DNA from: Gammaproteobacteria bacterium
Lineage (GTDB): Bacteria; Pseudomonadota; Gammaproteobacteria; Burkholderiales; Rhodocyclaceae
Assembly: GCA_018824085.1 (NCBI GenBank)
Contig: JAHJHI010000001.1
Span: 1-64,000, forward strand
Reading direction: 5' to 3'
Length of the DNA stretch: 64,000 bases
In this document: one piece after another, positions 16,723 through 26,387 of the stretch
Numbering within the stretch: position 1 is the stretch's first letter
Layout: every line of letters starts with the position of its first letter
Position numbers and translations under genes: made by a program
The notes under the pieces: generated by a model
What the model saw: only the letters and a program-made list of their open reading frames with translations
The model's database searches: none
What the model was told of the DNA's origin: nothing

Positions 16723-18341
16723 CAATGCCCTCCTTCGTCACTGTCCGTCGCCGGGCGCGGAAAAACATAAGGTTGCGTCGTGCGCACGCCCTCCCCGCCC
16801 AGCACGGCGCGCGCATACGCATCGCGGTCCGCAAGCTGTTCGGCCGCGGCGTCCGTGTATCGCTTGAGCGGGCCGGCCAGCACGCTCATCGCAACACCGG
16901 CCGCCAGCAGCGACAGCGTTGCGGCCAGCAGCCGCGGGCTTGCCCCCGCGGCGTTGCCGGTTCCCGCGAGCTCCGGACGCACGCTCCAGAACAGCAGGCT
17001 GCCCGCGCGCGCCAGTCCGATCAATGTGAGGAAACCGACGCTGAGCACCACGGTCCAGATCCACGCTTGCGCGGCGTGGCCGCTGGACGCCTGCAGCACC
17101 ATGAGTTTGCCGATGAAGCCCGGCAGTGGCGGCAGGCCGGCAGAGGACGCCGCCGCGAGCAGCAGCATCAGACCGAGCAGCACCGGCTGCGCCACCGGCG
17201 CGCCCGGCTCGAGCCGGTCGGCCGCGTCGCCGCGCTGTGCGGCCACCAGTTCCACCAGCAGGAACAGCGCGGCGATCACCAGCGTGCTGTGCGCCATGTA
17301 ATAGAAGGCCGCAGACCAGGCGAGCGTCGTGAACAATCCGATCGCCGCCAGTATGGTGCCGACCGACGCCACCGTCAGATAGGCCACCAGACGCGGCAGC
17401 GTGTTCGCCGCCAGCACGCCGAACACCGCGAACACGCCGGTCGCCAGTGCCAGCGGCAACAGCCAGGGCTCGACCACGAGCGCCGCCGCGCCGGCCGCGT
17501 CGCCGAAAATGACGCCGTGCACGCGCACGATGCTGTAGACGCCCACCTTGGTCATGATCGCGAACAGCGCGGCCACCGGCGCGCTCGCCGCGGCATAGGT
17601 CGCCGGCAGCCACAGGCAGAGCGGCAGCAGCGCCGCCTTGACGCCGAACACGACCAGCAGGATGAGCGCAGCCGCCTTCAGCACCACCGCGTCGTCGCCC
17701 GTCACCCGCGGCACGCGCTGTGCGAGATCCGCCATGTTCAGCGTGCCGACGGTGGCGTAGATCAGCGCCACGCCGATGAGGAACAGCGCCGACGCAGCGA
17801 GATTGATCGCCACGTACTGCACGCCGACCCGGAAACGTTCGCGCCCCTGCCCGTGCGCCAGCAGCACGTAGGAGGCGATCAGCAGGATTTCAAAGAAAAC
17901 GAACAGGTTGAACAGGTCGCCGGTGACGAAAGCGCCGTTCAGCCCCATGAGCTGGAACTGGAACAGCGCATGGAAATGCCGGCCGTGGCTGTCCCAGCCG
18001 CCGCTCGCATAGAGCAGCACCGGCAGCGCAATGGCCTGTGTCAGCAGCAGCATCAGCGCCGACAGGCGGTCGACCACCAGCACGATGCCGAACGGCGCCG
18101 GCCAGTCGCCGACCCGATAGACGCGCAGCACGTCGGCGTTGGCGTCGAGTGCCAGCTTGAGCACGATCAGCCCGCCGATCGCCGCCGACGCGAGCGCGAT
18201 GCGGCGGCGCAGCCGCAGCGATTCGTTCCGGTCGCCGACGAGCAGCAGCACCATCGCGGTGAACGCCGGCAACAGCACCGGCAGCACGGCGAGATGCGGC
18301 TGGATGACCCGCATCAGCAGTTCGACGAAACCGGAGTTCAT
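16722..18341 (-). CDS. mnhD: Mrp Na+/H+ antiporter subunit D
   Basis: This 539-residue, roughly 14-helix protein is homologous to the proton-pumping ND2/ND4/ND5 subunits of complex I. It carries the Proton_antipo_M core (LFNLFVFFEILLIASYVLLAH, LLVVFGVKAALLPLCLWLPATYAAASAPVAALFAIMTKVGVY) with the conserved Lys residues in GVKAALLPL and MTKVG, and the Glu in FFEILLI. It is one of the two presumed ion-translocating subunits of the antiporter. It overlaps mnhC by 4 bases and mnhE by 1, indicating tight coupling. Confidence 0.96.
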   Translation of the reverse strand: MNSGFVELLMRVIQPHLAVLPVLLPAFTAMVLLLVGDRNESLRLRRRIALASAAIGGLIVLKLALDANADVLRVYRVGDWPAPFGIVLVVDRLSALMLLLTQAIALPVLLYASGGWDSHGRHFHALFQFQLMGLNGAFVTGDLFNLFVFFEILLIASYVLLAHGQGRERFRVGVQYVAINLAASALFLIGVALIYATVGTLNMADLAQRVPRVTGDDAVVLKAAALILLVVFGVKAALLPLCLWLPATYAAASAPVAALFAIMTKVGVYSIVRVHGVIFGDAAGAAALVVEPWLLPLALATGVFAVFGVLAANTLPRLVAYLTVASVGTILAAIGLFTTLAWSAAFYYMAHSTLVIAALFLLVELVAAQRGDAADRLEPGAPVAQPVLLGLMLLLAAASSAGLPPLPGFIGKLMVLQASSGHAAQAWIWTVVLSVGFLTLIGLARAGSLLFWSVRPELAGTGNAAGASPRLLAATLSLLAAGVAMSVLAGPLKRYTDAAAEQLADRDAYARAVLGGEGVRTTQPYVFPRPATDSDEGGH

Positions 18342-18679
18342 GCGCCGGGCTCCCGGCCGTCAACGTGGTCGGTGCCGGATTCCGCCCGACTGCGCAACGC
18401 CAGCTCGATGACGAAACCGGTGGTCGCGAAACCGATGACGATGGCGGTCAGCACCAGCGCCTGCGGCAGCGGATCGGCCACCACGTCGCCGGTGCCGAGA
18501 ATGGGCTGTGCGTCGCTCCACAAGCGGCCCATCGTGAAGATGAACACATTGACCGCGTAGCCGATCAGCGTCAGCCCGAGCACCACCGGAAAACTGCGCC
18601 CGCGCAGCATCAGATACACACCGCAGGCGGTGACCCAGCCGATGCCGCTGGCCACGAGAAACTCCATGCTGACTGTCAT
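18338..18679 (-). CDS. mnhC: Mrp Na+/H+ antiporter subunit C
   Basis: This 113-residue NuoK homologue has three helices (FLVASGIGWVTACGVYLML; FPVVLGLTLIGYAVNVFIFTMG; ALVLTAIVIGFATTGFVIELALR). The GLTLIGYAVNVFIFTMG and DPLPQALVLTAIVIG motifs are characteristic. ATG at 18679 overlaps the mnhAB stop by 4 bases and follows AAGGAG. Confidence 0.95.
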   Translation of the reverse strand: MTVSMEFLVASGIGWVTACGVYLMLRGRSFPVVLGLTLIGYAVNVFIFTMGRLWSDAQPILGTGDVVADPLPQALVLTAIVIGFATTGFVIELALRSRAESGTDHVDGREPGA

Positions 18680-21489
18680 GCGTGCTGCTCCTTGCTCGCC
18701 GCGCCCAGCACCGACAGTGTCAGCAAGGTGGCTCCGACGACGGTGATATAGACGCCCAGATCGAACATCGCCGCGCTGGCGAGCGGGATGTCGCCCAGCA
18801 CCGGCACGTGCGGATGTCCGTGCGCGCTGGTCAGGAACGGGCGGCCGAACAGGAATGCCGCGATGCCGGTCAGGCCGGCGATCGACAGGCCGCTGCCTAT
18901 CCAGCGCGTGAAGCGGCGGCCGGCTGCGCCATGCAGCAGCATTTCCGCGCGCGCCTGGCCGAGTGCCATGTACTGCAGCACCAGCGCCACGGCCGTGATC
19001 AGGCCGGCGATGAAGCCGCCGCCCGGCATGTTGTGGCCGCGCCAGAAAATGTAGGCCGACACGATGAGCGCCAGCGGCAGCACGAGGCGGGCGGCAAAAC
19101 GCAGCAATAGCGGCTGCTGTTCGAACTGCCAGGAACGCCCCTGTTCATCGGCCGCCGGGCGGCGCGTGCGGAAACCGTCCAGCAGCGCCAGCACGCCGAC
19201 CGCAGCGATGCCGAGCACGGTGATTTCGCCGAAGGTGTCGTAGCCGCGGAAGTCCACCAGGATGACGTTCACCACATTGGTGCCGCCCCCCTCGCTCAAC
19301 GCCTTGTCCAGGAAGAACCAGGAAATCGACTCGTGATTGCGGGTCAGCATGAGCCAGGCAAAACCGGCGATGCCACCGCCCGCGGCGAGCGCCAGCACGG
19401 CGTCGCGGCCACGGCGCAGCGCGCCGGACTCAAGCGGAGAGCGTTGCGGCAAGAGCGCCAGGCCCATCAGCAGGATGACCGTCGACACCACCTCGACCGA
19501 CAGCTGGGTCAGCGCGAGATCCGGAGCCGACAGCGCGACGAAGGTGAGCGCGGTGACCAGTCCGACGACACCGGTCAGCACCAGCGCCTGGAAGCGCCTG
19601 TGGTGCGTGAGCACCAGCACGGTCGCGCTGACCAGCAGCAGCGCCCACAGCGCGAGTGCGAGCGGCGGCGCAGGCATCAGCGCGCGCGTGCCGGCCCCCG
19701 GCAGGCTGTCGGCCATGTAGAAGGGCGCGCCGGCGAGCAGCACGGTCAGCGCCACCATCAGCGCCATGGAGCGCTGCAGCGAGCCGTTCTCGATGCGTGA
19801 CGTGAGACGGCCGGCAAACGCGAACAATCGTTCGACCATGCAGGTGAACGTTGCCTTGCCGGACCAGCCGCGCGGCGTGTAGTCGTGCAGGCTGAGCGGC
19901 CGCAGCAAGGCCACGTACAGCCCGATGCCGGCCACCACGGCGATGGCGCTCATCAGCAGCGGCAGGTTCAGGCCGTGCCAGATCGCGAGGTGATACGCCG
20001 GCGGCGCGGTACCCAGCATGGCCGATGCGGCGGCCTGCACCAGCGGGCCGTAGGTCAGCGCCGGCAGCACGCCGACGACGACGCACAGCACGGCGAGCAG
20101 CGCCACCGGCGCCAGCATGCCGAGCGGCGGATCGTGCGGATGCGCGTGCGGCAATTCCTTCGGCGGGCCATTGAAGAACACGTCGTGCACGAAGCGCACC
20201 GAATAGGCCATCGAGAACACCCCGCCCAGCGCGGCCACGACCGGCACCGCGGCGCCCCAGAACATGCTCGCCTCGACCGCCTCGTGGAAGAACATTTCCT
20301 TCGACAGGAAACCGTTGAACAGCGGAATGCCCGCCATCGACGCGGCAGCCGTCATGGCGAACGTGGCCGTCCAGGGCATCAGCCGCAGCAGGCCGCCCAG
20401 ACGTCGCAAATCGCGCGTGCCGGTTTCATGGTCGATGATGCCGGCGCTCATGAACAGCGCCGCCTTGAAGGTGGCGTGGTTGAGCACGTGAAACACCGCC
20501 GCCACGGCCGACAGCGGCGAATTCAGCCCGATCAGGAAGGTGATCAGGCCGAGATGGCTGATCGTCGAATACGCCAGCAGCGCCTTCAGGTCATGGCGGA
20601 AAATCGCGACCCACGCGGCGAAGGCCATCGTGGCCAGGCCGAAACTCGCGACGATGCCCTCGAACAGTCCGGTGCCGCCGAGCGCCGGATACAGGCGCGC
20701 CATCAGGAACACGCCCGCCTTAACCATGGTGGCCGAGTGCAGGTAGGCGGACACCGGCGTCGGCGCCGCCATCGCTTCCGGCAGCCAGAAATGGAAGGGC
20801 ACCTGCGCACTCTTGGTGAAGCAGCCGACCAGCACGAGCACCAGCATCAGCGGGTACATCGGGTCCGCCTTGATGACGTCGCCGCGCGTGAGCAGCTCGC
20901 TCAGCTCATAGGTGCCGGCAATCTGGCCGAGCAGCACGAAGCCGGCCAGCATGACCAGCCCGCCGCCGCCGGTGATTGCCAGCGCCATGCGCGCGCCGTC
21001 GCGCGCGTCGGCGCGGTGGCCCCAGTAGCCGACCAGCAGGAAGGATGACACGCTGGTCAGCTCCCAGAACACGACCAGCAGCATGATGTTGTCCGACATG
21101 ACGACACCCAGCATGGCGGCCATGAACAGCATGAGCAGCGTGTAGAACTTGCCGGCGGGGTCCGCCTCGCCCAGATAGAAATGGGCGTAGATGACGATGA
21201 GCAGGCCGATGCCGGTGATCAGCAGCGCGAACAGCAGCGCCAGCCCGTCGAGTCGCCAGCCGATCGACAAGCCGAGCGACGGCACCCAGTCGGTATGCGC
21301 GAGCAGCGTCTGACCGGCCATCACCTGCGGGGCGAGCGACAGCAGCAGCGACAGCGCCAGCAGCGTCACCGCACCGGCGGCGAACGCCGTCAGCGTGCGT
21401 CGGGCGGCCGAATTGTCACGACCGAAGGAAAAACATAGCAGCGTGCCGGCCACGAGGGGCAACAGCACAATTGTCGCAAGTGGATTCAT
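18676..21489 (-). CDS. mnhA: Mrp Na+/H+ antiporter fused subunits A and B
   Basis: This 937-residue first gene of the Mrp operon joins MnhA (ND5/NuoL-like, about residues 1-780) to MnhB (about 790-937). The A part contains LLVVFWELTSVSSFLLVGYW, CFTKSAQVPFHFWLPEAMAAPTPVSAYLHSATMVKAG and HDLKALLAYSTISHLGLI, the classic proton-channel motifs. The B part has WRGHNMPGGGFIAGLITA. Such A-B fusions are the usual form in many Gram-negative bacteria, so this is not an artefact. The complex exports Na+ or other monovalent cations in exchange for H+ and supports alkali and salt tolerance. Confidence 0.95.
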   Translation of the reverse strand: MNPLATIVLLPLVAGTLLCFSFGRDNSAARRTLTAFAAGAVTLLALSLLLSLAPQVMAGQTLLAHTDWVPSLGLSIGWRLDGLALLFALLITGIGLLIVIYAHFYLGEADPAGKFYTLLMLFMAAMLGVVMSDNIMLLVVFWELTSVSSFLLVGYWGHRADARDGARMALAITGGGGLVMLAGFVLLGQIAGTYELSELLTRGDVIKADPMYPLMLVLVLVGCFTKSAQVPFHFWLPEAMAAPTPVSAYLHSATMVKAGVFLMARLYPALGGTGLFEGIVASFGLATMAFAAWVAIFRHDLKALLAYSTISHLGLITFLIGLNSPLSAVAAVFHVLNHATFKAALFMSAGIIDHETGTRDLRRLGGLLRLMPWTATFAMTAAASMAGIPLFNGFLSKEMFFHEAVEASMFWGAAVPVVAALGGVFSMAYSVRFVHDVFFNGPPKELPHAHPHDPPLGMLAPVALLAVLCVVVGVLPALTYGPLVQAAASAMLGTAPPAYHLAIWHGLNLPLLMSAIAVVAGIGLYVALLRPLSLHDYTPRGWSGKATFTCMVERLFAFAGRLTSRIENGSLQRSMALMVALTVLLAGAPFYMADSLPGAGTRALMPAPPLALALWALLLVSATVLVLTHHRRFQALVLTGVVGLVTALTFVALSAPDLALTQLSVEVVSTVILLMGLALLPQRSPLESGALRRGRDAVLALAAGGGIAGFAWLMLTRNHESISWFFLDKALSEGGGTNVVNVILVDFRGYDTFGEITVLGIAAVGVLALLDGFRTRRPAADEQGRSWQFEQQPLLLRFAARLVLPLALIVSAYIFWRGHNMPGGGFIAGLITAVALVLQYMALGQARAEMLLHGAAGRRFTRWIGSGLSIAGLTGIAAFLFGRPFLTSAHGHPHVPVLGDIPLASAAMFDLGVYITVVGATLLTLSVLGAASKEQHA

Positions 21490-21733
21490 GGGGCCTGCTG
21501 GCTTCAGGGTGCGTCAAACGGGCCGAAGGATAACCCGATTACCGGCCGGTGCCGGGCATTGCAGCGCCCGGGCGGTATGGCGGGCGACTGTTGCACGGCT
21601 GGCTGACGGGTTGCTGACCGGCGTTCACTTTCATGGTTCCGGCCGACGCGAGCGGAGAGGCGGGGATTGACGCGCGCAGGCGGTAACATCCGGCATCACC
21701 GCCCACCACGGCCCAGTGCCGTTGCGCTCAGTC

Positions 21734-22987
21734 ATGCCGCCGTCCGCCGAAAACCCGACAACCGCCCGCCCCGACCTGCCGCTGCGTCCGCTCGACGAGA
21801 TCGCCGTACCCGAAGCGCTCGACGGGCACGACGGCGTGAACCGCGCAGACCGGGTACGCCTGCAGATCGGCGCCGGCAACGACGTGGACGCGATCCGCTG
21901 CTTTCTCGCCGAATATGACCGCTCGCCCGGCACGCACCGCATTTACCAGCGCGAGTGCGAACGCCTGCTGCTGTGGTCGCTCATCGAATGCGGCAAGCCG
22001 CTGTCCAGCCTGAACCGCCAGGATTTCGAAGGCTATTTGCACTTTCTGGCCGACCCGCAGCCCGCCGCGCTGTGGTGCGGTCCCAAGGTGGCGCGCGTGA
22101 AGGCGCAATGGCGCCCCTTCGTCGGCCCGCTGTCGGACGCCGCCGTGCTGACGGCGATCGCCGCGATCAATTCCCTGATGGCCTATCTGGTGGATGCCGG
22201 CTACCTCGCCGGCAATCCGCTCGGCCTCATCCGCCAGCGCCGGCGCAAGCTCGCCAGTGCCAACGCCGGGCCGGCGCAGGTCATCGCGCAGACCGAGGAA
22301 ATGCTGAAGGTCGAGCGTTTCCTCGACGCGGAAATGTGGCAGGCGGTCACGCGGGCAATCGAGGCGATGCCGCGCGACAGCGCGGTCGCCTGCGACGAAT
22401 ACGAGCGCGCGCGCTTCGTTGCCGCGCTGCTTTACATGCTGGCGCCGCGCGCCGGCGAACTCGAGTCGCACCGCATGAACAGCTTTCGTGAAGAGCGCGG
22501 CCGCTGGTGGTGGCATGTCGTCGGCAAGGGCGGCAAGCAGGCCCGCGTGCCGGTGGCCGACGACATGGTTCACGCGCTGGTTCGCTATCGCAAGCATCTC
22601 GGCCTGTCGGCCATGCCCCGGCGCAATGACCTGACGCCGCTGCTGGTGTCGCTCAAGGACCGCAGCCCGATCACCGCGCGCCGGCTCAACCAGATTCTGA
22701 AGAAGATCTTCTGCGCCGCGGCCGGACTGCTGCCGGAGGAATCCGAGCACAAGCGCGAAAAGCTGCGTGCCGCGTCGGCCCACTGGGGACGTCATACCGG
22801 CATCACGGCCAAGCTCGACAGCGGCATGAACGAACGCTATGTCCAGAAGGACGCCCGCCACACCGACGCCCGCACGACACAGCGCTACATCCACGAAGAA
22901 GAGGAGCGCTGGCACGACGAGGCACAGAAGCAGCAATTGCCCTGGGCCACGCCGAACGACACGGACGGCAAACGCGGGGCGGACTGA
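21734..22987 (+). CDS. Solitary tyrosine recombinase / phage-type integrase
   Basis: This protein (about 417 residues) has an N-terminal SAM-like core-binding domain (about 45-165) and a C-terminal catalytic domain. Visible catalytic residues are Arg in LAPRAGELES, Lys in VVGKGGKQARVPV, the HxxR box in SAHWGRHTGI, a later His in KDARHTDA, and the nucleophile Tyr in RTTQRYIHEE. All are intact, so it may be active. No excisionase, repeats or phage genes lie beside it. It is codon-similar to its neighbours, so it may be a long-settled chromosomal gene or a relic of an integrated element. The start is uncertain: ATG at 21734 or GTG at 21716, neither with a strong ribosome binding site. Confidence 0.85.
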   Translation: MPPSAENPTTARPDLPLRPLDEIAVPEALDGHDGVNRADRVRLQIGAGNDVDAIRCFLAEYDRSPGTHRIYQRECERLLLWSLIECGKPLSSLNRQDFEGYLHFLADPQPAALWCGPKVARVKAQWRPFVGPLSDAAVLTAIAAINSLMAYLVDAGYLAGNPLGLIRQRRRKLASANAGPAQVIAQTEEMLKVERFLDAEMWQAVTRAIEAMPRDSAVACDEYERARFVAALLYMLAPRAGELESHRMNSFREERGRWWWHVVGKGGKQARVPVADDMVHALVRYRKHLGLSAMPRRNDLTPLLVSLKDRSPITARRLNQILKKIFCAAAGLLPEESEHKREKLRAASAHWGRHTGITAKLDSGMNERYVQKDARHTDARTTQRYIHEEEERWHDEAQKQQLPWATPNDTDGKRGAD

Positions 22988-23139
22988 CCGAATGTTTTTT
23001 CCGGTGCCGAAGTAAGCAAATGGCACGCCCCCGGGTCTGGTGTCCGGAGAGCGCAATGCGAAGGCCCGAGGGCCCGCAGATGCTGTTCTCGCCAGACCGT
23101 ATTCCGGGCGTCTTGCCCCTCACTCAGGAGAGTACTCAC

Positions 23140-23430
23140 ATGTCCAAGTTCAATTTCGGCGCTTCCGTCGCCGCCGCTGCCGCCGCTCTCGCCCTGTCGG
23201 GCTCCGTGTTTGCCGGTGACATGCCCGCCGGCAGCAAGGGCGCCGCCGTCGGCGCCAGCGACAAGGTGCATTGCTACGGCCTGCACGCCTGCAAGGGCAA
23301 CAGCGACTGCGCAACCGCCGAGCACGGCTGCAAGGGCCAGAACGCCTGCAAGGGCCACGGCTTCAAGGCCACCTCGGCCAAGGAATGCCTGACCCAGGGC
23401 GGCACCATCGGCGACATCGCCGCGAAGTAA
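23140..23430 (+). CDS. Bufferin-type Cys-rich RiPP precursor (BufA2-like)
   Basis: This 96-residue precursor has a clean Sec signal peptide ([18 protein letters not shown], cleavage before GDMPAG). The mature part (about 71 residues) contains six Cys, four of them in Lys/Gly/His-rich repeats such as HACKGNSDC and [13 protein letters not shown]. It directly precedes a DUF692 (MNIO) gene and a DUF2063 gene. This is the organisation of bufferin operons, where the MNIO enzyme and its partner convert Cys residues of a periplasmic peptide to thiooxazole-type groups that bind copper. The start is firm (CAGGAGAG, 10 bases ahead). The ORF track's upstream extension is not real. The subtype (BufA2 rather than the DUF2282 BufA1) is from memory of family names. 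Confidence 0.85.
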   Translation: MSKFNFGASVAAAAAALALSGSVFAGDMPAGSKGAAVGASDKVHCYGLHACKGNSDCATAEHGCKGQNACKGHGFKATSAKECLTQGGTIGDIAAK

Positions 23431-23485
23431 TCGTGTTGTGCCGCGCGGCGCCCGATGCGCCGCGCGGATCCTGATGAGGCCATGC

Positions 23486-24337
23486 ATGCAAGCACTGACC
23501 CGCCCCTCCCCCGGTTTCGGGCTCGGCCTGCGCCCGCCGCACTACGCCGCGCTGCTTGAAACCCGCGCGCCGCTGGAGTGGCTTGAAATCATTTCCGAAA
23601 ACTTCATGGTCGACGGCGGCAAGCCGATGGCCATGCTCGATCGCCTGCGCGCCGACTATCCGATGGCGATGCACGGCGTCGCACTGTCGATCGGCGCCGA
23701 CGAAGACATCGATCGCGACTACATCGCGCGACTGAAGACGCTGGCGGCACGCGTCGATCCGCTGTGGATTTCCGACCATCTGTGCTGGACCGGCATCCAG
23801 GGCCGCAACGCCCACGACCTGCTGCCGCTGCCCTATACGGAAGAGGCGGCACGCCTGCTGGTGCGCAAGATCGGTCAGGTGCAACACGAGCTCGGACGCC
23901 GCCTGGTGCTGGAGAACGTGTCCAGCTACCTCACCTATGGCGTGTCGAGCAGCACGGAATGGGACTTCATCCGCGAAGTCGCCGACGAGGCTGACTGCCT
24001 GCTGCTGCTCGACGTGAACAACGTCTATGTCAGCAGCGTCAATCACGGTTTCGACCCGATCGACTATCTGCAGGCCCTGCCGGCCCGGCGCGTGCAGCAG
24101 ATCCATCTGGCGGGCCATTCCACGCACGAAGACCACCTTGTCGACACGCATGACCATCCGGTATGCGAGGACGTGTGGGCGCTCTACGACGTCGCCTGCG
24201 GCATGTTCGGCCCGGTGGCGACGATGATCGAACGTGACGACAACATTCCCGAACTGCCCGAACTGCTGAACGAACTGGCGCGTGCGCGCACCATTGCCGC
24301 GCTCGCTGCCGGCGCCGGAACGCGGGCCGTCGCATGA
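23486..24337 (+). CDS. bufB: DUF692 multinuclear non-heme iron oxidase (MNIO), bufferin maturase BufB-like
   Basis: This 283-residue TIM-barrel enzyme is of the DUF692/MNIO family. Metal-ligand motifs are visible in order: [55 protein letters not shown] and the following HED/DTHDHP region. MNIO enzymes use mixed-valent iron and O2 to rearrange Cys side chains in peptides. The substrate is almost certainly the Cys-rich precursor encoded 56 bases upstream. ATG at 23486 has GAGG 6 bases ahead; ATG at 23474 is an alternative. It overlaps the next gene by 4 bases (ATGA), fitting a two-protein complex. Confidence 0.9.
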   Translation: MQALTRPSPGFGLGLRPPHYAALLETRAPLEWLEIISENFMVDGGKPMAMLDRLRADYPMAMHGVALSIGADEDIDRDYIARLKTLAARVDPLWISDHLCWTGIQGRNAHDLLPLPYTEEAARLLVRKIGQVQHELGRRLVLENVSSYLTYGVSSSTEWDFIREVADEADCLLLLDVNNVYVSSVNHGFDPIDYLQALPARRVQQIHLAGHSTHEDHLVDTHDHPVCEDVWALYDVACGMFGPVATMIERDDNIPELPELLNELARARTIAALAAGAGTRAVA

Positions 24338-25104
24338 GCGCGCTCAGGCCGATGCAGCAGCTGTTCATGGACTATCTGCATGATCGTCCGAACCATTTTC
24401 TCGACACGCTGGCCGACACCGGCGGCCTCGCCCGCGACGCACGCGCCAACATCTATTTCAACGCCTACCGCGTGCGCCTGCTCGACACGCTGAAGGACAG
24501 CTTCGACAAGACGTGGAGCTGGCTCGGCGACGAGCGCTTCGAGGATGCCGCGCTGCGCTACATCGCGCAGCACCCGCCGACGCATTTCAGCCTGCGCCCG
24601 TATGGCGACCGCTTCGCCGACTGGCTGCAGTCCGCCATGCCGGACGACGCCGAAGTCGCCGAACTGGCCCGGCTGGACTGGGCACTGCGCAACGCCTTCG
24701 ACGGTGCCGACGCTTCAGCGCTGACCGGTGACACGCTGGCCGGCTTCGGCGACGACGACTGGGCGCAGGTCGTGTTCAGGCCGCATCCGACAACGCAGTT
24801 GCTGCCGCTGACGCACAACACGATCGCGTTGTGGCACGCGATGGATCGCGAAGACACGCCGCCGCCGGCGCATCGCCTCGCGCGCCCGGCAACGCTGCTG
24901 GTATGGCGCAAGGGGCTGCAGCCGCATTTCAGGTCGATCGACGATGCGGAAGCACACATGCTGCACGCGATGCTGCGCGGCGAGCGCTTTGCCGACGCCT
25001 GCGAAAGCCTCGCCGGAACGCTGCCCGGCGACAGCGACCTGCAGTCGCTCGTCGGCGCCTTCATCGCGCGCTGGCTGGAAGAGGAACTGCTGCAGGCGCC
25101 CTGA
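24334..25104 (+). CDS. bufC: DUF2063 partner protein, bufferin maturation subunit BufC-like
   Basis: This 256-residue protein has an N-terminal DUF2063 domain (about 1-95: [55 protein letters not shown]). This domain is thought to bind the precursor and present it to the MNIO enzyme. The C-terminal half has the usual partner-protein features ([29 protein letters not shown]). It overlaps bufB by 4 bases and ends 12 bases before the convergent nitronate monooxygenase gene, so the operon has exactly three genes. No dedicated exporter or DoxX-type protein gene is present. Confidence 0.88.
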   Translation: MSALRPMQQLFMDYLHDRPNHFLDTLADTGGLARDARANIYFNAYRVRLLDTLKDSFDKTWSWLGDERFEDAALRYIAQHPPTHFSLRPYGDRFADWLQSAMPDDAEVAELARLDWALRNAFDGADASALTGDTLAGFGDDDWAQVVFRPHPTTQLLPLTHNTIALWHAMDREDTPPPAHRLARPATLLVWRKGLQPHFRSIDDAEAHMLHAMLRGERFADACESLAGTLPGDSDLQSLVGAFIARWLEEELLQAP

Positions 25105-25116
25105 AGCGCGCGAGCC

Positions 25117-26088
25117 TCAGTCGCCGCGCGTCAGGGTGCCCGCGCGGTCCAGGCTGGCGCGGCATTCATCCACCATGCGCGCAATCAGTTCGGCGCAGCT
25201 GGGTACGTCGCGGATCAGCCCGATCACCTGACCGGCGGTGATCACGCCGCCATTCACCTCGCCCTGCGCCAGCGCCGCCGCACCGCGCGCGCCGCTGACC
25301 AGCGGGCGGATGTCGTCGAAGGTGCAGCCACGGCTTTCCGCCTCGACCACCGCATCCGACACCGCGTTGCGGAACACGCGCGCCGTGTTGTGCAGGCTGC
25401 GCAGGATGAGCCGCGTGTCGCGCTCGCTCGCATTCACCAGCGCCTGCTTGATGCTGTCGTGGATCGGCGCCTCCTTCGTCACGCAGAAGCGCGTGCCCAT
25501 ATTGACCCCCTCGGCGCCCAGCGCCAGCGCCGCCGCCATGCCGCGGCCGTCGCCGATGCCGCCGGAAGCGATGACCGGAATGTCCAGCGCCTGCGCCGTG
25601 ATCGGAATCAGCACCAGGCCCGGCACGTCGTCCTCACCCGGATGGCCGGCGCACTCGAAGCCGTCGATGCTCACGATATCCACGCCCTTCTTCTGCGCCG
25701 ACAGCGCATGCCGCACCGCCACGCACTTGTGGATGATGGTCGCGCCTCGCGCCTTCGCCTTGGCGATGAAAGCCTCCGGATTGTTGCCCGCCGTTTCGAT
25801 GATGCGGACGCCCGAATCCAGCATCGCGTCGAGATAGGCCTCGTAAGGCGGCGGCTTGATCGCCGGCAGGATGGTCAGATTCACGCCGAAAGGCTGATCC
25901 GTCATGTCGCGACAGCGCGCAATCTCCGCCAACAGCGCCTCCGGCGTCGGCTGCGTCAGCGCCGTCAGAATGCCCAGCCCGCCGGCATTCGACACCGCAG
26001 AAACCAGCTCCGCCCGACCCACCCACATCATCCCGCCCTGCACGATGGGGTAGCGGATGCCCAGAAGTTCGGTGATGCGCGTTTTCAT
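25117..26088 (-). CDS. Nitronate monooxygenase (2-nitropropane dioxygenase family)
   Basis: This 323-residue FMN-dependent TIM barrel has the family N-terminus ELLGIRYPIVQGGMMWVG, FGVNLTILPAIKPPP, the region SIDGFECAGHPGEDDVPGL, and the phosphate-binding IPVIASGGIGDGRGMAAALALGAEGVNMGTRF. It oxidises alkyl nitronates such as propionate-3-nitronate, a toxin, to carbonyl compounds and nitrite. ATG at 26088 follows AAGG. It is convergent with the bufferin operon, and just upstream of its start begins the low-G+C accessory island. Confidence 0.9.
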   Translation of the reverse strand: MKTRITELLGIRYPIVQGGMMWVGRAELVSAVSNAGGLGILTALTQPTPEALLAEIARCRDMTDQPFGVNLTILPAIKPPPYEAYLDAMLDSGVRIIETAGNNPEAFIAKAKARGATIIHKCVAVRHALSAQKKGVDIVSIDGFECAGHPGEDDVPGLVLIPITAQALDIPVIASGGIGDGRGMAAALALGAEGVNMGTRFCVTKEAPIHDSIKQALVNASERDTRLILRSLHNTARVFRNAVSDAVVEAESRGCTFDDIRPLVSGARGAAALAQGEVNGGVITAGQVIGLIRDVPSCAELIARMVDECRASLDRAGTLTRGD

Positions 26089-26387
26089 GCCTTGTGTCCG
26101 GTGAAGAGGAACAGAGGGTGATGATGCGCCAGCGGGGTGGAGACAGGGCGTTTGAAACGGTCCGAAAAGTCACTGGCAGGTCACGAGCAGCGCACGAAGA
26201 AGCGGTTCAGGTGGAATCGACCAAGGGCCGATATCCGAGTAGCGCTGTTCCAAGCTCACGTAGCTAAACCTCAACGCCTTAGGACTCTTTTGGCCACGCA
26301 CCGGAAATCAGGAAAAGTAGCAGGACGATTCGGTGCGGGAGTCTGCCTCAAAACCCATGGCACGAGCAGGGAGGTTAAGGCTGCCTG
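26089..26387. other. Gene-free junction between core gene and low-G+C island
   Basis: This 299-base stretch lies between the nitronate monooxygenase start and the end of the helicase-nuclease gene. From about 26,220 onward base composition shifts toward A+T (for example GTAGCTAAACCTCAACGCC), marking the left border of the island. A short plus-strand ORF (26137-26487) crosses it and overlaps the helicase gene; it has no recognisable domain. No terminal repeats or tRNA were seen. Confidence 0.5.

Noticed and set aside
16725-18560. 611-codon plus-strand ORF opposite mnhD
   Set aside because: Low-complexity Arg/Gln/His composition and full overlap with a well-supported antiporter gene.
22988-23139. 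ECF-type promoter for the bufferin operon
   Set aside because: In some bacteria buf operons are controlled by an ECF sigma factor, but no convincing GTAAC-type -35 with a matching -10 was found here.
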